Translations under genes and position numbers: made by a program
Assembly: GCF_007655135.1 (NCBI RefSeq)
Contig: NC_045128.1
Coordinates: forward strand, 14,090,230-14,154,229
DNA from: Punica granatum
Lineage: Eukaryota > Streptophyta > Magnoliopsida > Myrtales > Lythraceae
Length of the DNA stretch: 64,000 bases
Direction of reading: 5' to 3'
In this document: piece by piece, positions 1 through 12,596 of the stretch
Layout: every line of letters starts with the position of its first letter
Position numbering within the stretch: position 1 is the first letter of the stretch
The notes under the pieces: model-generated
Seen by the model: only the letters and a program-made list of their open reading frames with translations
Database searches by the model: none
Told to the model about the DNA's origin: nothing

Positions 1-519
1 AAAGTGGCACAGATCCAAGTGGGACTTAAAATGAAGATATTCAAGCCAAAAGACCATACAAGACCAGAGACAAGCTGCAAATGTGGTACGAGGACTCGAG
101 CAGCAGCAGATAGCACGCACAGACAGAGAATGACAGGGGTCAGGACTCGAGCACGCACGAGAGGAGAGTAGCCAGCACCCAGCAGACGACTCGAGTCAAG
201 CAGAACAACAGACCGAGCACGCGGATGAGGACTCTTCACGACATGGGCGAGCTGCTAGGGTTTCGTTTCCAGCTGTTGCTCGACGTTCGGGTCTTGGTCT
301 CCACCATCGCGTCCCTTAGCTGCTGCTTATAACTCATCCGAAGTCCGACCCCTTGCTGAATGTTGAGTCACCTCAGCTCTGGGCCTGCTAGCGCTGGCCG
401 CTGTTGTTGCAGAGGGAGACAGAGAAAGGGAGGAGGAGGATGAAGGGAAGTAGGGCTGGATTTGGGCCAGTGGGCTAGTATTTGGGCTGGGTTGAAAGTG
501 AATGGAAGAATAATTTCGG
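1..519. other. non-coding stretch, nothing recognised
   Basis: No credible gene. The first 240 bases carry a loosely recurring GACTCGAG word (near 93, 143 and 188) in purine-rich DNA. I could not assign it to a repeat family. Confidence 0.4.
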
Positions 520-807
520 TTAACCGGTTAAACGAAGTGTAAGAACCGGCTCTTTTTGGTTGAGTTTCAAAGCCTTCAAATGATTCGGTTCTTCAAACCG
601 CACCACGTCTATGGTTTGGATTTGTTCGGCTCGGTTTTTTAACCGAACTGCACCATGAACAGCCCTATGACCTAGCCCGAGGACAGGAATCATTTCTGAT
701 GCCCAAGCATGCCCCGTTTGAGAACAGGGCGAGTAAAACCTGACCCAAACGGGTGAGCCAGGTCGGGTACCTGTCGAGTCGGGCCATTTTGCCATCCCTT
801 GGTCCAA
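520..807. mobile_element. hAT-like element ends (remnants)
   Basis: Two motifs typical, from memory, of non-autonomous plant hAT elements lie side by side. One is a GGTTCGGTT-type inverted stretch around 520-660, rich in alternating AACCGG and GGTTAA words. The other, read on the minus strand near 795, is an AGGGATGGCAAAATGG-type end followed by repeated CCCGAC/ACCCGAC words. A 95-codon open frame crosses both on the minus strand, but it follows these repeats and resembles no known protein. No target-site duplication was found. The family assignment is inference. Confidence 0.3.
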
Positions 808-1709
808 GAGATCTTGTGACCTAAGGCAAAAGTTCAGTATGAAGCCTATAATTTATATTCAATAAAAATAATATATTATTTTATCTTAGATTTTTTTCCC
901 ATTTTGAGATGCAAGATCATAATTAGGTTCTTATAATCAATATATTCTAATAAATTATTTTCGTTCTTATTTTATTACGTTAATCATTCATAACAAAAAG
1001 ATAAAATATTCTTCTTCTCCTCCTCCATGCATCAACTAAAAAAAAGAGAAAAAGATATAGGTAAAAATGTACATAGGGAAAGAAAAGAGGAAAACTAAGT
1101 AATTCGGTAGAAGAGGTAAGAAAAAAAAGATGACTAAAATAAAAAAAAAATTACTTTGATTGAACATTTTAGTGGATGGACAAATTCCTATATCATTAAG
1201 AGAATGAGAAAATTTGATTCAATTAACTCTAATAGCCAGTTAATCAGGAGAATAACTAGAAATAGCAGGAAAGTGATCAACAAATTGGAAAGTATTGATC
1301 GGGAGAAAAACTATGAATTTTGTGTACATGAAACAGATAAGGAATTTTTTTAAAAAAATTGATTGTCATACTTGGTTAATTATTATAAATAAAGAAAAAT
1401 GGTACTTATTAGGAATAGTTAGGGACCTTAATCGATCATAAGTATATTAATTTTATATACTCTATGAATGGTTAGGAGCTCTAATCCATTATAAGCAAGT
1501 ATAGTAATTTTATATATTTTCAATGGAATATTCCTAACTAATTGTGGGGCCTAAAATTCTGGAGGCCTAAGGCTACGGCTTTACGGCCTCACCCTATGCT
1601 GGCCTTGATACGAAACTTTTAGTAATGTTAATTCCAATTTTTTGACAGAGAGCTTACATGAAAATTGCAGGTTCTCAACTCTTAATAATTTTTTTGGACT
1701 TCTGATTAA
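808..1709. other. AT-rich intergenic DNA
   Basis: Long A/T runs and no convincing coding frame. A 65-codon open frame at 1156-1353 has no recognisable domain. Confidence 0.4.
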
Positions 1710-3372
1710 TCTCTCTATAACTACTGTCTAGCTATAACATATATATATATATATATGTATATGTAATTATCTCTATGACTATTACAACCATTTGGTTTTA
1801 TTTTCAAAATCGTGCATCTATATTTATTTATATATAAAGTTGTATCCTACACATAAAATGGGGTTAGAAAGGTCATTTTTATAAAATTATAAGGTCATAA
1901 GCTAAATGTATAAATAATATTCAGGATAAAAAAATACTATTTCAAAGAAAATAAGTACTATATTAATGATATGTTTATATGAAATAAATGCAAATAAAGA
2001 GTGACATAATTATTTAATACATATATATACTCAAAAAATAGAAAAATAATTTTTTAAAAATTATACTCAAAACATAAATAATTGTATGAGATTTTATTAA
2101 ATAATTATGTACTTTTTAATGTGAACCCTAGTATCTATAAGTCCACTTGGGTCCCGATTAATCCAATCGAGCCGGACTGGCCAACTAAGGGGTAAAGCAC
2201 TCATACATTATGCAATAAATGTGTACTTTGATCTTTTATGAAAATAATTGAGTCATTCTAGCTAAAATTATACAAATTTCAACTAACTTTATATATAGAT
2301 ATATAAACTTGACTACAATTGATGGATTAGACATATGCCTTATGGTCAATATGTCCCAGTAGAGAGATATAATCTATATAGAGAGATAAATGAATTACGA
2401 TCAATAATTTAAATTGTTAAATATGATAATAAATATATTAATTTTCATCTCCCAACACTAATAAATCGGCTATAAAAGATAAAGTCTGCTGATTGTTTGC
2501 ATTAAAGAGCCTCATAATAGTATTTTTACCATCAATGCCAATGCCAATGCCAATTAAATGTAAATTTTACTGCCAATGTTGTATAATAAATAGGGCGTAA
2601 TATTAAATATATTGTAATTCATAGAATAATATGTTAAATAAAAATTGATTAATAAGACATATTATTATAAATAAAAGTGGTAAATATAAAATAAAGAATG
2701 AATTAATTTGAATCAATGTTGTTATTTCAATAGTAAATAAATATTTGTAATCTTAAGAAAATAAAGAAAATTTTCAAGTATATGAATTTAAATTTTATTG
2801 CATAAGGTTTTATAACTATTGCAAATCTTATAAAGTTCAATTAAGTAAATCTCAAATGGAAATAATTGATTCATATGCTAAAATTAATCAAATTCACAAA
2901 ATTTAATGTATGAGATTTTACTAAGAATAGCACAACATATAGTGAAATTTGATTTTTTTTTAAATATAAAAAATTATCCTCAATTTTTTTTATAACTCAT
3001 CAGAAATCTCAATTAAGAGAATGTTATAGAGAACAACAAAGAGATGAAGATTTGAAGAGATTACCCACGACAACAAAAGATAACGAGAAAGTAAGTGCAA
3101 TGTAAAAAGTTATAGTTACTAATTTTTTATCAGATTAGAAGAATAATACTTTTGAAAAAGTTATACCACTATTTTTCTTTTACTTCTTGAACATATTTGT
3201 AATAGATCATCCTAAAGATATTTGGATATAATTAGTATTATATGCTATAGAAAAAAGGAATATCTTTTTATGAAACTTTTTAAATTTAACTAAAACAATT
3301 AAGTTTGAATTATGTAAATAAACATATATTTGTCGTAAAAGTGCCATGCAACGCACGAGCAAAAAAATCTAG
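1710..3372 (+). mobile_element. candidate non-autonomous Helitron
   Basis: The right end has Helitron 3' architecture. A short GC hairpin (GTGC...GCAC, 3341-3356) is followed by an A-rich spacer and CTAG at 3369-3372, with T as the next base. The proposed left end is TCTCTCTATAACTACTG directly after an A, so the element would sit between A and T as Helitrons do. The roughly 1.66-kb interior is AT-rich and encodes no Rep/helicase, so it would depend on another element. The right end is the stronger evidence; the left end is inferred from similarity to the usual TC start. Confidence 0.5.
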
Positions 3373-3459
3373 TATTGCATATATTTCAGTCAATGAAAAC
3401 CATAAAATAGAAGTTACCACGGTAGACTTCTTAATAATAACTATCCACTTACGTTATGG

Positions 3460-4495
3460 CTGGCTTGGGTGCACGCTTTTCTAATAAAGAATCTATGTTT
3501 TTTGTCATTGAAAATCTTTGGAGATTGCTCATGGAGTTGGAGGAAACTCCTCCAACTAAGGCCACTTACCCAACCTTGGTTTGAATGCAAAAATGGGGAC
3601 GGAGTTACGACCTCATTTTGGCTCTACTCATGGTTACCAGTATGCCCCTTGATTGAATATTGCAGCTAGGGATACATTTGCTTTCCTTCCATTTAAAAGA
3701 ATGCAAAAGTGAAAGCCATTTTGAAGAATATGAAGTGGGGATTGGTCTCGCAATGGAGACTCGCAAGTTCATGTTATACAAGATCTTGCAGCACAAATCT
3801 CTTATGCAGAGGAAGATAAATTGTTGTGGAGACGTTCAAATTCAGTTAAGTTCTCCCCCAAAGAGTGCTTGGAACTTGCTGAAACCACGAGGGGATAAAG
3901 TTGCTTGGAGCTAAGCTTTATGGTTTATAAGAGTTGTACCTCGAGTAATTTTCATTTATTGGATGTTGTGGCTGGATAAGTTAACAACAAAGGCTAAACT
4001 CCTTCAATGGCAAGTTAATCAAGTGGAAGAATGTAAATTTTGTTACATGAAGTGTTTGGAGAAGTGTGTTGAGTAGAATGGGGATCGAGAGATTGGAAGT
4101 CCGTTGGCAATCAGAATCTTCATGGGTTCTTTATCAAAGGAAGGAAATTAGACGCCATTATCTTGAAGCTTCTGTGACTATTATGTATATTGAATATGGT
4201 AAAAGAGGAACTCAAGATTTTTCAAAGGAGTTGCATATATTTCTGCTTTGGTTAAGAGAATTACATATATCGTTGTTGATAGAGTTCGAGCTTTGCCTAG
4301 AGTTAGTCACAAGTTAACCAGTTCTACTTTTGCTAGTAAATTGGGCATGCATGCCAATGATAATTTTGTTGCCTAGTTTGTTGGGATTTGATGTTTGAAG
4401 TGTTTAATACATTTGCATAGTGTTTGGGATGGTGTTGAACAATGTAAGTATAATTTTGATTTAACAAAGATATCAACATTTTCCAAAAAAATATA
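3460..4495 (+). mobile_element. LINE (L1-type) ORF2 3' remnant
   Basis: Frame-broken coding sequence on +. Around 3520-3660 it reads as the WSWRKLL...RP block plus a G-G-TSFW and WLP motif. Around 3865-4060 it continues with a SAWNLL...GDKVAWS block and a W..WLDKLTTK segment, then a Cys pair. These blocks are characteristic of the zinc-binding region after the reverse transcriptase in plant L1-type LINE ORF2. At least three frames are needed to follow it, so it is dead. An A-rich tract near 4485 may mark the 3' end. The reverse transcriptase core is absent, consistent with 5' truncation. Confidence 0.6.
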
Positions 4496-5396
4496 ACCCT
4501 TTCATGGTAATCTACATTACCACTCAAGTGAGAATGTGAGAGTGAGAATGTAGATCGTCATGTCCAAACCAAATATGGAAATAATGTGGGCTCGAGAAAT
4601 TTAAATCAGCTTTCTTGAGAGTCCACATAGATTTCCACGTACCAAACGCTAACATATCTTCTATCAAAAATGGTCATGGCAAGATTTTCTATTTAACTTT
4701 TAAAATATATTTATATACACATAGTACAACTAATTTCAAAAGTCAATACCATGTTGGAATATTCCTACCAAATTGGAATATATTTAATTATATCAACCTC
4801 CCGACCTTGTAATGGATTAAAACAGAAACAACTGATGGAATCCTTTTAATTAAACTTTGATTGATTACACAACCAACGACTTATGATGTTATATTTTCAT
4901 GTACTTCAATCCAAGACAGTGTTGTGCCAATTTAGAAGAATCTGATATGCATATCATAAATTAGTAACATTTACATTCAGCGTGATTTTGTTTGTATTCC
5001 AGAGCAACAAAGAATTGATTAGAACTTCTACCTAGTGAAATTGTAATTTAACCCAATGCTAAGATCATCAGGAAAAAGATACAAGTAAAATCATGAACAA
5101 CTGAGGGATAAATAGTAAAACGAATGTTCATAAATTGACGACAAGAAGAACATAATATACATGCAGAATACTGTTAATTCCAGTTGGATTGGAACATCTA
5201 GAAATAGTTGCGGGTAAAGCAATCACCAGATCAAAATGTTCACAAATCTTAGTATTTACCGAATGAGGAAGATGCTCTCAGTTGGGATCAATCAGCACTT
5301 TGAAGCTCGATAATGATGTTGCCAAACATGAATTCTATGTGGAAGCCTGAGGAATATTTCTTTATATTGTTGTATGCGTTTAGCTTGTTTGATGAA
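4496..5396. other. intergenic DNA, no gene seen
   Basis: AT-rich sequence without a recognisable domain or repeat boundary. Near the right edge it may include the 3' untranslated part of the possible minus-strand gene fragment. Confidence 0.3.
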
Positions 5397-5933
5397 TTAG
5401 TAGAGAATGCATTTGCATGTTCTTGCACAAGCAGCACATTGATTTGCATCACCAGCAGCATGCCTTAGACAGTGCTGGATCCTATCATTGACAACATCCT
5501 GCAGCCAAGAGAAAACTATGTTATCGCCATTCAACAATATCAGTAGAACAATATCTATGCAACAAATTCCTTTCTTCAGCTCCTTTTCTAGAATGAGCAG
5601 TGATGCATTTATTCTCCCTTATCTCCCTCCCATACCTGAAAAGGAATGTTTCACCAGCAATCTTTTACATTTATTCTAAGGCTTGCACATAATCGTTCTC
5701 CTACAAAGTTAACAATTTTTCTAGGACCGGAAATAGACTTGCAAATGAAAGAAAACCAATACATTTCCTTCACCAAATAAAATGGTTGTTCGTGTTGTAC
5801 TATATAGAGATAGAGAATCCCAACTGACAAAATCCCAAAGTTGAATGCAATTAGAATTTATAACATGGCAAATCATAATAGAGAGAGAGTTCAGTACCAC
5901 GAGTAGCTCACGCAGGCCAAGAGGTGCAATTAC
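5397..5933 (-). pseudogene. possible Cys-rich gene fragment, two exons
   Basis: On the minus strand a 102-base frame (5498 down to 5397) starts right after a CTGCAG splice-acceptor-like site. It encodes 33 residues rich in Cys and His (HC, RHAA, QCAACARTCKC) and ends in TAA. Upstream on the same strand, 5933-5898 encodes APLGLRELLV-like residues and is followed by GTAC, a possible donor. The two pieces join in the same phase. The 5' side runs into retrotransposon DNA beyond about 5990, so any gene here is truncated. I do not recognise the family. The spacing of Cys/His loosely recalls small zinc-binding modules, but that is only an impression. Confidence 0.25.
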
Positions 5934-6149
5934 CTTTTAGGAAACACCAGGTGATCTTTCGCTACTTCAGCTGCCAGAGTGGGAATATCGTACAACAACA
6001 AATGTCACCTTTTTGCCTCTTTTGGGTCACTTGGGGGAGCACCCGTTTCGATTAAATGGACGATTGAGGTCATCCAATTGTCTGAATTATTGACTTGCAG
6101 GATTTCAATAGGAATATATTTCTAGGATTACCTAGGATGCTCAATGAAG

Positions 6150-6890
6150 TGAACTTCAGTTGTTAGGCGGGACTGCCGCTGCTCGCTAATAGAGAGCATC
6201 TGCAAGTATATTGTCATCGCAAAGAACTAGCTCAATATACGCCCCTTTCAACCCAGCCAAGAGCTCTCACGTCTTAGTAGCATCAACCTTCATTTTGTCT
6301 TCTAGGGCTTCATACTTGCCTTTGACCTAGTTGACTATCTGTTGCGAGTAACACTTAGCCAGAATTTTCTCAACTCCGACCTTCTTGGCTATCATGAGTC
6401 CAATTATGAGGGCTTCATATTCTGCCTCGTTGTTTGTGACAGGAAAAATTAGCACCAAGGAGTACTTGAGCAACTTTCCTTCAAGTGAATTCAAGGCACA
6501 ACCCACGCCTGCGCCCATGCTAGTCGAGGACTCGTCAATGATGAGGATCCCCTTTCAGATTCGACCATCTGGTCAAACAACTAACTCAGTGCCACTAGTC
6601 ATCTTCGTGACAAAGTCGGCTAGTACCTTCCCTTTCGCTGCCTTTCTCTTCTCGTGCTCCAAACCGAACTTAGTGAGCTCGACAAACTACTTGGTCAGTC
6701 CCCAGAAGTGTCTGACTTGTGGAGGATCTATTTGAGGGGCTGGTTAGAGAGCACCACAATAGGATGAGCTTGAAAATATAGCCCGAGCTTCCTTGTAACC
6801 GTGACTAGCGCGAAAGCCAGCTTCTCTATGGTCATGCAGTTCCTCACTGTAGGGTGACGAAGTAAACTGGCTACTGGTCCTTGCTTTGGA
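6150..6890 (-). pseudogene. Ty3-gypsy (Tat-like) RT tail and RNase H fragment
   Basis: Read on the minus strand, the sequence begins with the end of a reverse transcriptase/RNase H module: EKLAFALV, FQAHPI.VL and KWFVEL-type blocks near 6825-6650. A second RNase H segment follows, with GAGVG and the diagnostic TNNEAEYEAL block at about 6445-6410. Several stop codons break the frame. The TNNEAEYEAL type of RNase H is known from the Tat branch of plant Ty3-gypsy elements. Integrase and LTRs are not present nearby. At about 6955 the fragment abuts MULE-derived DNA. Confidence 0.7.
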
Positions 6891-6955
6891 ATGTTATGAG
6901 GGCAGCGCTTACTGCATTCTCGCTAACCTCGAGATACAGGTCAAAGGATCTCATG

Positions 6956-8062
6956 TCAAATACATGATATGTGGAGTAGTGTTGATTCTAATTGATTTTC
7001 TTTCAATCTTTGCTCCATGTATAGGTTCCTCATATGAACAGTTTTGTCCCTGGACTCTTTTCTCAACAATGCCACCAGTTTTTCAGACCCCTGCAATGAG
7101 GCCTCCCCCAGTCAGGCCACTTTCTTATACTCCCATGACAACAGGGACCATGAAAGCTACCAGTTCTGGAACTGCTACAAGATTTATAACTTTCTTTCAT
7201 CCAAGGGGACCTCCTCCTACTCTTCCTCAATGAAGTGGAACTCTAAGAATATACTCTCTCTACATTGTGTGTAGATGATCAATGGAATGAAGTTTGTTTA
7301 GTTATATTAGGATGAATGTCATGGTTTTTATGTTACATTTGGATTTGGTCAATCCATGGGAATCGATACATGTTAGTATGTTTGGATGTTGTACATATAA
7401 CCTAGCACTATGGTTACATGTTATTTTGTTAGAGATCCAGTCATTTTGTACTTTGGCAAAATAACTTGTATTCTCTTTTGTATGAACAATGTGCAAGTCA
7501 TTATTAATGTAGTTATCTTTGTAATTCCTTGTTATTTTGCAAAGTTTGACATTCCATGTTAGTTCGCAAAGCTGCAAATTAGGTTTGCTTAACTCATATT
7601 GTGAACCAATGACAAGGACCAAATTGATGTAACGTCCAAATGGTACTAAAGTGCCACTGCAGAAGGTGCGCTAAAGAATTTACCAATAAAAGAAGGCCAA
7701 AATTAGGCAGAAGGACCAATCTGATGCAACACTAGATCTGTTTGATGTAGCATTTTTCATGTTTTAACGGAGTTAGTGACGCTATTAGATGTAAATAATT
7801 TGAAGATTGATGGTGTAGAGGACCAAATTGATGTAGCAGTATGATCATAATGATGTAATACTGTAATTTGAGGGACCTTCATGATGTGATCAAGACCATA
7901 CAGATGTAACCATTAAAATTTGGGGACTTAATTGATGTATCAAGGACTAAATTGATGTAACGTTTCAAATAAATGGATCAATTGATGTGAAAAAAAAGTC
8001 AGAAACTGGATTGACTTTACATCCGAATCTCATAGAGGAAATTGCCTATTAGACCTTAATTT
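6956..8062 (+). mobile_element. MULE 3' fragment (transposase tail and right terminal region)
   Basis: Nearly collinear with 37679-38762 of the large MULE further right. It carries the intron-like stretch, the proline-rich C-terminal tail (MRPPP, RPLS, FFHPRGPPP, stop at 7233), the post-coding region and the terminal region with its repeated TTGATGTAAC-like words. The right end (ATCCGAATCTC...GAAATTGCCTATTA) matches the right end of the large copy. The rest of the transposase and the left end are absent; the left side is fused to gypsy DNA. Point differences from the other copy are many, so both are old. Confidence 0.75.
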
Positions 8063-8065
8063 AAT

Positions 8066-8165
8066 GAATAACATGACTTCAAATGAGACAGAAGTTTCCT
8101 TTGGAAGCAATTCCAAATGCATCCATCATATTGTCGTATGTACACACGCATTATATCTTAGATGA
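8066..8165. repeat. repeat shared in inverted orientation with 49206-49320
   Basis: About 100 bases following the MULE end match, as reverse complement, a stretch near 49206-49320 (shared words include CATGACTTCAAATGAGAC and TTTGGAAGCAATTCC). At the distant locus no MULE sits at the junction, so that locus resembles an unoccupied insertion site. Confidence 0.65.
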
Positions 8166-9807
8166 ATAAAATAAACTAAGTGTGGTTTTAGTATTACGTG
8201 CCCAAAACAACAACCACCGCCAAAGTGAGGTTGCTGCCGACCTTGTCAAAATGGCGATGCACCACCGTTGATCCCCTAGCTACCCTCTACCCCCATGGAA
8301 CATTCCCCACCTTTTCCTTTCGGTATTTGAGGAAAATGGGGACTGATTTGTGATTACATTGAAATTGAGGTACAAATTAATAAATTATCTGCCCAATTCG
8401 GTGATTAAGCAAGAAAGATTAGTAAGTTCTTAGTTTTGTTTAATCCAATAAAATGATAAAAGTTCAATTTATCACTAAATTGATGTTCTCAACCCCCACC
8501 TACGGCATTTCTGACTTGTTATTGTACCGAAACTCTTATACCAAATGTTCTTCCTCGTCACTCTTTCTTTCCCTCCTATTCATTCTTTTCATAACTTACA
8601 TAATTAACAAACTCCTAGCTAATTTTTCCGCATTTAATTAAAGGATTTTTGTAACATACACTACTTGTGGAATCACACACTCCATAGGTTGGCTTATAAA
8701 ATCGTGCCACATGTTCCTACTCAATCCCAAAATTAAAACCGTAATTAAGTATTAGAAGCTTTCTTTATTAGTGTTTATTTAAACAAGAGAAACTCAGTGG
8801 AAGTAATATGATTTTGTCCAACATGGAGTCCTTGGAATTTAAAAATACGGAACGATAATCTCAACTCTAAATGTTGGCCAACTCGTATTGCCAAGTAAAT
8901 TAATATTTTAATTATTTTAAATCCAATTATCTATATTAATAAATTAATGGATTCTTTTTTTTTTATAAGGAATCTGGAATAATATATAGTACCAATTCTT
9001 AGAAGTTAGGATAATTATCTTATATTTAATTAAATAACAAGAAAACAACCAATAATTAATGGTGTTAGGTCAGGGTGAAGTATGAACATGTGGCATGATT
9101 TTGCGAGCTGCACGCGGAATGAAATTAAACTAGGAAAGAGCTCTCGTAATACCGCGAATCTTCAACATTGTTTTCAGTTAATAATATTTTCATATGATCG
9201 AATGTGGGAAAGGATTTAGTAGTATTGAAAAATAAAACATTAACAAATTAATATAACATCGCTTATTTCAAAATAGATAAAGCACTTTAATTTCGAGACT
9301 GTCTTAATTTAATGAACATATAGATGTGGAAGAAAAAAGAAATGTGAAATTTGATTAAATGATAAATAAGTTATGTAATTGTTTTATCAAATTATATAAG
9401 ACCAATTACTCAACTTTATCAACGCTTCTTTGTCCTTTCACGCTTCTATTTTACGTCTGTATATAATATTATAAATTTTAAGAATTCTTTATGTTAAAAT
9501 GTTTTAATGTTCTAATATGATTATTTTTAAGAACAATATGATTTTATTATGAGATTTTTATTACCAACTTATAATATATATTTGTGTATATGTGCGTGTA
9601 AAAAAGGGTAGAGATTCCTTAAGTTTCAATAAACTATTTCGTTAATAATGAGTTGGCATTGACTTACATCATTAAAATTTGATTTGAGTATCTAAACCTT
9701 GGACATTATTGCCTAGCCTACATAGAATATCTAAATTTATATATATATATATATATGTTTCGTGCTCATATTTAGTTACTGTATGCAAAAGTTTATATTT
9801 TTTTTTA
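8166..9807. other. AT-rich intergenic DNA
   Basis: No gene or transposon boundary recognised; short (AT)n near 9737-9757. Confidence 0.4.
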
Positions 9808-11061
9808 TCTATACTACTACGAAATTGAGAAGAAAAGTTTTGTTTTAGCTTTCACTTTCCTATAACACTCTTACGAAATAATTCTAATTAATAGTGACCA
9901 TTCAATTAAGGTTGAAATTGTAATTGTACTTGTACTTCAATAACCACCTAATTGATCCTACTTTATCTCTCCCACTCATCCACCTTCTCTTCCCATGAAT
10001 TCTATCTTCTTAATTCATTCACTCACTATTTTTTTTTTTCCTTTTAAGATACATCTCTAATTACCTCAATTAAAAAATTATTATTTCCCAAATATTTCTC
10101 GAACTTGGGGAGTCAATTTTGAAATTTTATTTTCCTAGTTATATTTTTTTATCATGTTAATTTGTTATTCAATAAAATTAAATCACCGTGCATAACACGA
10201 GTATATGTTTATTAGTTGGCATGTCAGAAAGAATGTTAGGAATAGAACAAAGACCATTTAACCGATCAATTGTTAATTAATAGTGAGCATTCAATTAAGG
10301 TTAAAATTGTAATTGTATTTGTACTTCAATAACCACTTAATTGGTCCTACTTTATCTCTCCCACTCGTCCACCTTCTCTTCCCATGAATTCTATCTTCTT
10401 AATTCATTCACTCACTAAATTTTTTTTATTTTTTATTTCCTTTTAAGATACATCTCCAATTACCTTAATTAAAAAATTATTCTTGTCCAAATATTTCTCA
10501 AACTTGGGGAGTCAATTTCGAAATTTTATTTTCCTAGTTATATTTTTTTATCATGTTAATTTGTTATTCAATAAAATTAAATCACTGTGCGTAACACGAG
10601 TATATGTTTATTAGTTGGCATGTCGGAAAGAATGTTAGGAATATAACATAGATCATTTAACCGATCAATTGTTAATTAATAGTGACCATTCAATTAAGGT
10701 TAAAATTGTAATTGTACTTGTACTTCAATAACCACCTAGTGGATCCTACTTTATCTCTCCCCCTCATCCACCCTCTCTTCCCATGAATTCTATCTCTTAA
10801 TTCATTCACTCACTAAATTTTTTATTTCCTTTTAAGATACATCTCCAATTACCTTAATTAAAAAATTATTATTGCCCAAATATTTCTCGAACTTGGGTAG
10901 TCAATTTCGAAATTTTATTTTCCTAGTTATATTTTTTTATCATGTTAATTTTTTATTCAATAAAATTAAATTACCGTGCGTAACACGAGTATATATTTAT
11001 TAGTTGGCATGTCAGAAAGAATGTTGGGAATAGAACATAGATCATTTAACCGATCAATTGT
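9808..11061 (+). mobile_element. three-copy ~390-bp repeat with Helitron-like ends
   Basis: Three head-to-tail units start at about 9886, 10274 and 10673 (spacing 388 and 399) and share clear near-identity. Each contains the words TACTTGTACTTCAATAACC-type, CCACCTTCTCTTCCC-type and an end with CGTG..TAACACG followed by AGTATATGTTTATTAG. That last part is a short hairpin followed by TTAG and then T, which resembles a degenerate Helitron 3' end. Just upstream, at 9808, TCTATACTACTACGAAATTG after an A resembles a plant Helitron 5' end. Array and repeats are seen directly; Helitron identity is inference because the terminus is TTAG rather than CTAG/CTRR. Confidence 0.45.
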
Positions 11062-11514
11062 TTGGTTCGTAGACGGACCTTTTTTTTTCATTTAGTTTTA
11101 GCAAATGCATATTTGAGGTGAAGAAAAATGAAAATGACACATGTCTCTATAAAATAGAAGCACTCAATTCTTTTTCGATTATAAAGAAGGTTCATAACCT
11201 GATACAAGAATAAGAAATGAAGTAAAATAAAGGGACATATAAATTTCACTTGTAAGTATTAAACCCATAATCTCCTTGATACCAATGCCAAAAGAGTCAA
11301 AGTTTCGTAAAGAAAAAAAATCGACAATATGCTTTGTAAAGAATTTTGAAAGAATTGAAAAGGAATAGTTGGGATTATATATATGATCCTCTAATTCCAT
11401 GTCAATATGATAATCTGTTTAAGTTAATTAAATAAATATTTAAAGAAAAGTACAGAGTACTTATGTGTACTTTACATAAATTATTGCTACATAAATGAAT
11501 ACGTATAAAAGATA
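11062..11514. other. AT-rich spacer
   Basis: No feature recognised. A 73-codon minus-strand open frame (11400-11179) has no domain I know and is not supported. Confidence 0.3.
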
Positions 11515-11780
11515 GGGAAAATAGCCCCATATAGCATAATTTTTACCTTATTTTCACTTCCTAGTACGTTTTTAAAAGTTGTCACGATCTAGCACGAATC
11601 ACCATTTTATTCCCGGATCTAGCACACCGTTAAACTCCGTCTAAATACCGTTAGACGGAGTTTAACGGTGTGCTAGATCCAGGAATAAAATGGTGATTTA
11701 TGCTAGATCGTGACAACTTTTAAAAATGTACTAGAAAGTGAAAATAAGGTAAAAATTGTGCTACATGGGACTATTTTCTT
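11515..11780. mobile_element. foldback MITE, copy 1
   Basis: An almost perfect inverted repeat of about 265 bases. The left arm (GGGAAAATAGCCCCATATAG...) and the right arm (...CATGGGACTATTTTCTT) pair along nearly the whole length and meet in a short centre around 11640-11650. It has no coding capacity. A second copy of the same family lies at 12597-12862. I could not fix a target-site duplication with confidence. Confidence 0.7.
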
Positions 11781-12596
11781 AAAAAAATATATTTACTCAT
11801 CTTTCCGGTGTTCTGATTTTGATAGTTTTTGTGAGCTGTACGATCTCAAAACAATGTGAAACTTTTACCCCATGTTCCTGATATTATTATAAAGTTTCAC
11901 ACAAATTTTTAGATTTTTCTAGGTGATAAATCTTCAAATAAAAAATATTTCAGATAAAAAATATTTATCCTCTTTTTCGGTATCTTGATTTAGACAGCTT
12001 TTGTGAATCGTCCGATCTCAAAACAAGGTGAAACATTTACTCCACGTTCCTGATATTATTATAAAGCTCCACATAAAATTTTAAATTTTTCTGGGATGTG
12101 AATCTTCAGATAAAAAATAATTACCCTTCTTTTCGGTGCTCTAATTTTGATAGTTTTTGTGAACCATCCAATCTCAAAACGAGATGAAACTTTTTCCCCA
12201 TGTTCCTAACATTATTATAAAACTCCTCACAGATTTTCATATTTTTATGGGAGGTGAATCTTCAGATAAAATATATTTATCTATCTTTTCGGTGTTATGA
12301 TTTTGATAGTTTTTGTGAATCGCCCAATCTCAAAACGAGATAAAACTTTTACCCCATGTTCCTGATATTATTATAAAACTCCACATAGATTTTCAGATTT
12401 TTTTGGATAGTGAATCTTTAGATAAAAAATATTTATCGATTTTTTTGGTATTTTAATTTTGATAGTTTTTATGAACCGTCCGATCTAAAAAATACCCGAA
12501 ACTTTTAACCAATGTTCCTGATATTATTATAAAACTCTACACTAATTTTTAGATTTTTCTGGGCGGTGAATCTTCAAATAAAAAAAGGAAAAATAA
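11781..12596 (+). repeat. tandem array, five units of ~156 bp
   Basis: Units are marked by GATAGTTTTTGTGA-like words at 11821, 11993, 12149, 12305 and 12461, so spacing is 172, 156, 156, 156. Other shared words are CGATCTCAAAAC, CCCATGTTCCTGATATTATT and GTGAATCTTCAGATAAAAAA. The first interval is 16 bases longer because of a small internal duplication. Units are diverged by scattered substitutions. The array is bounded by two copies of one MITE. No open frame runs through it. Confidence 0.8.
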
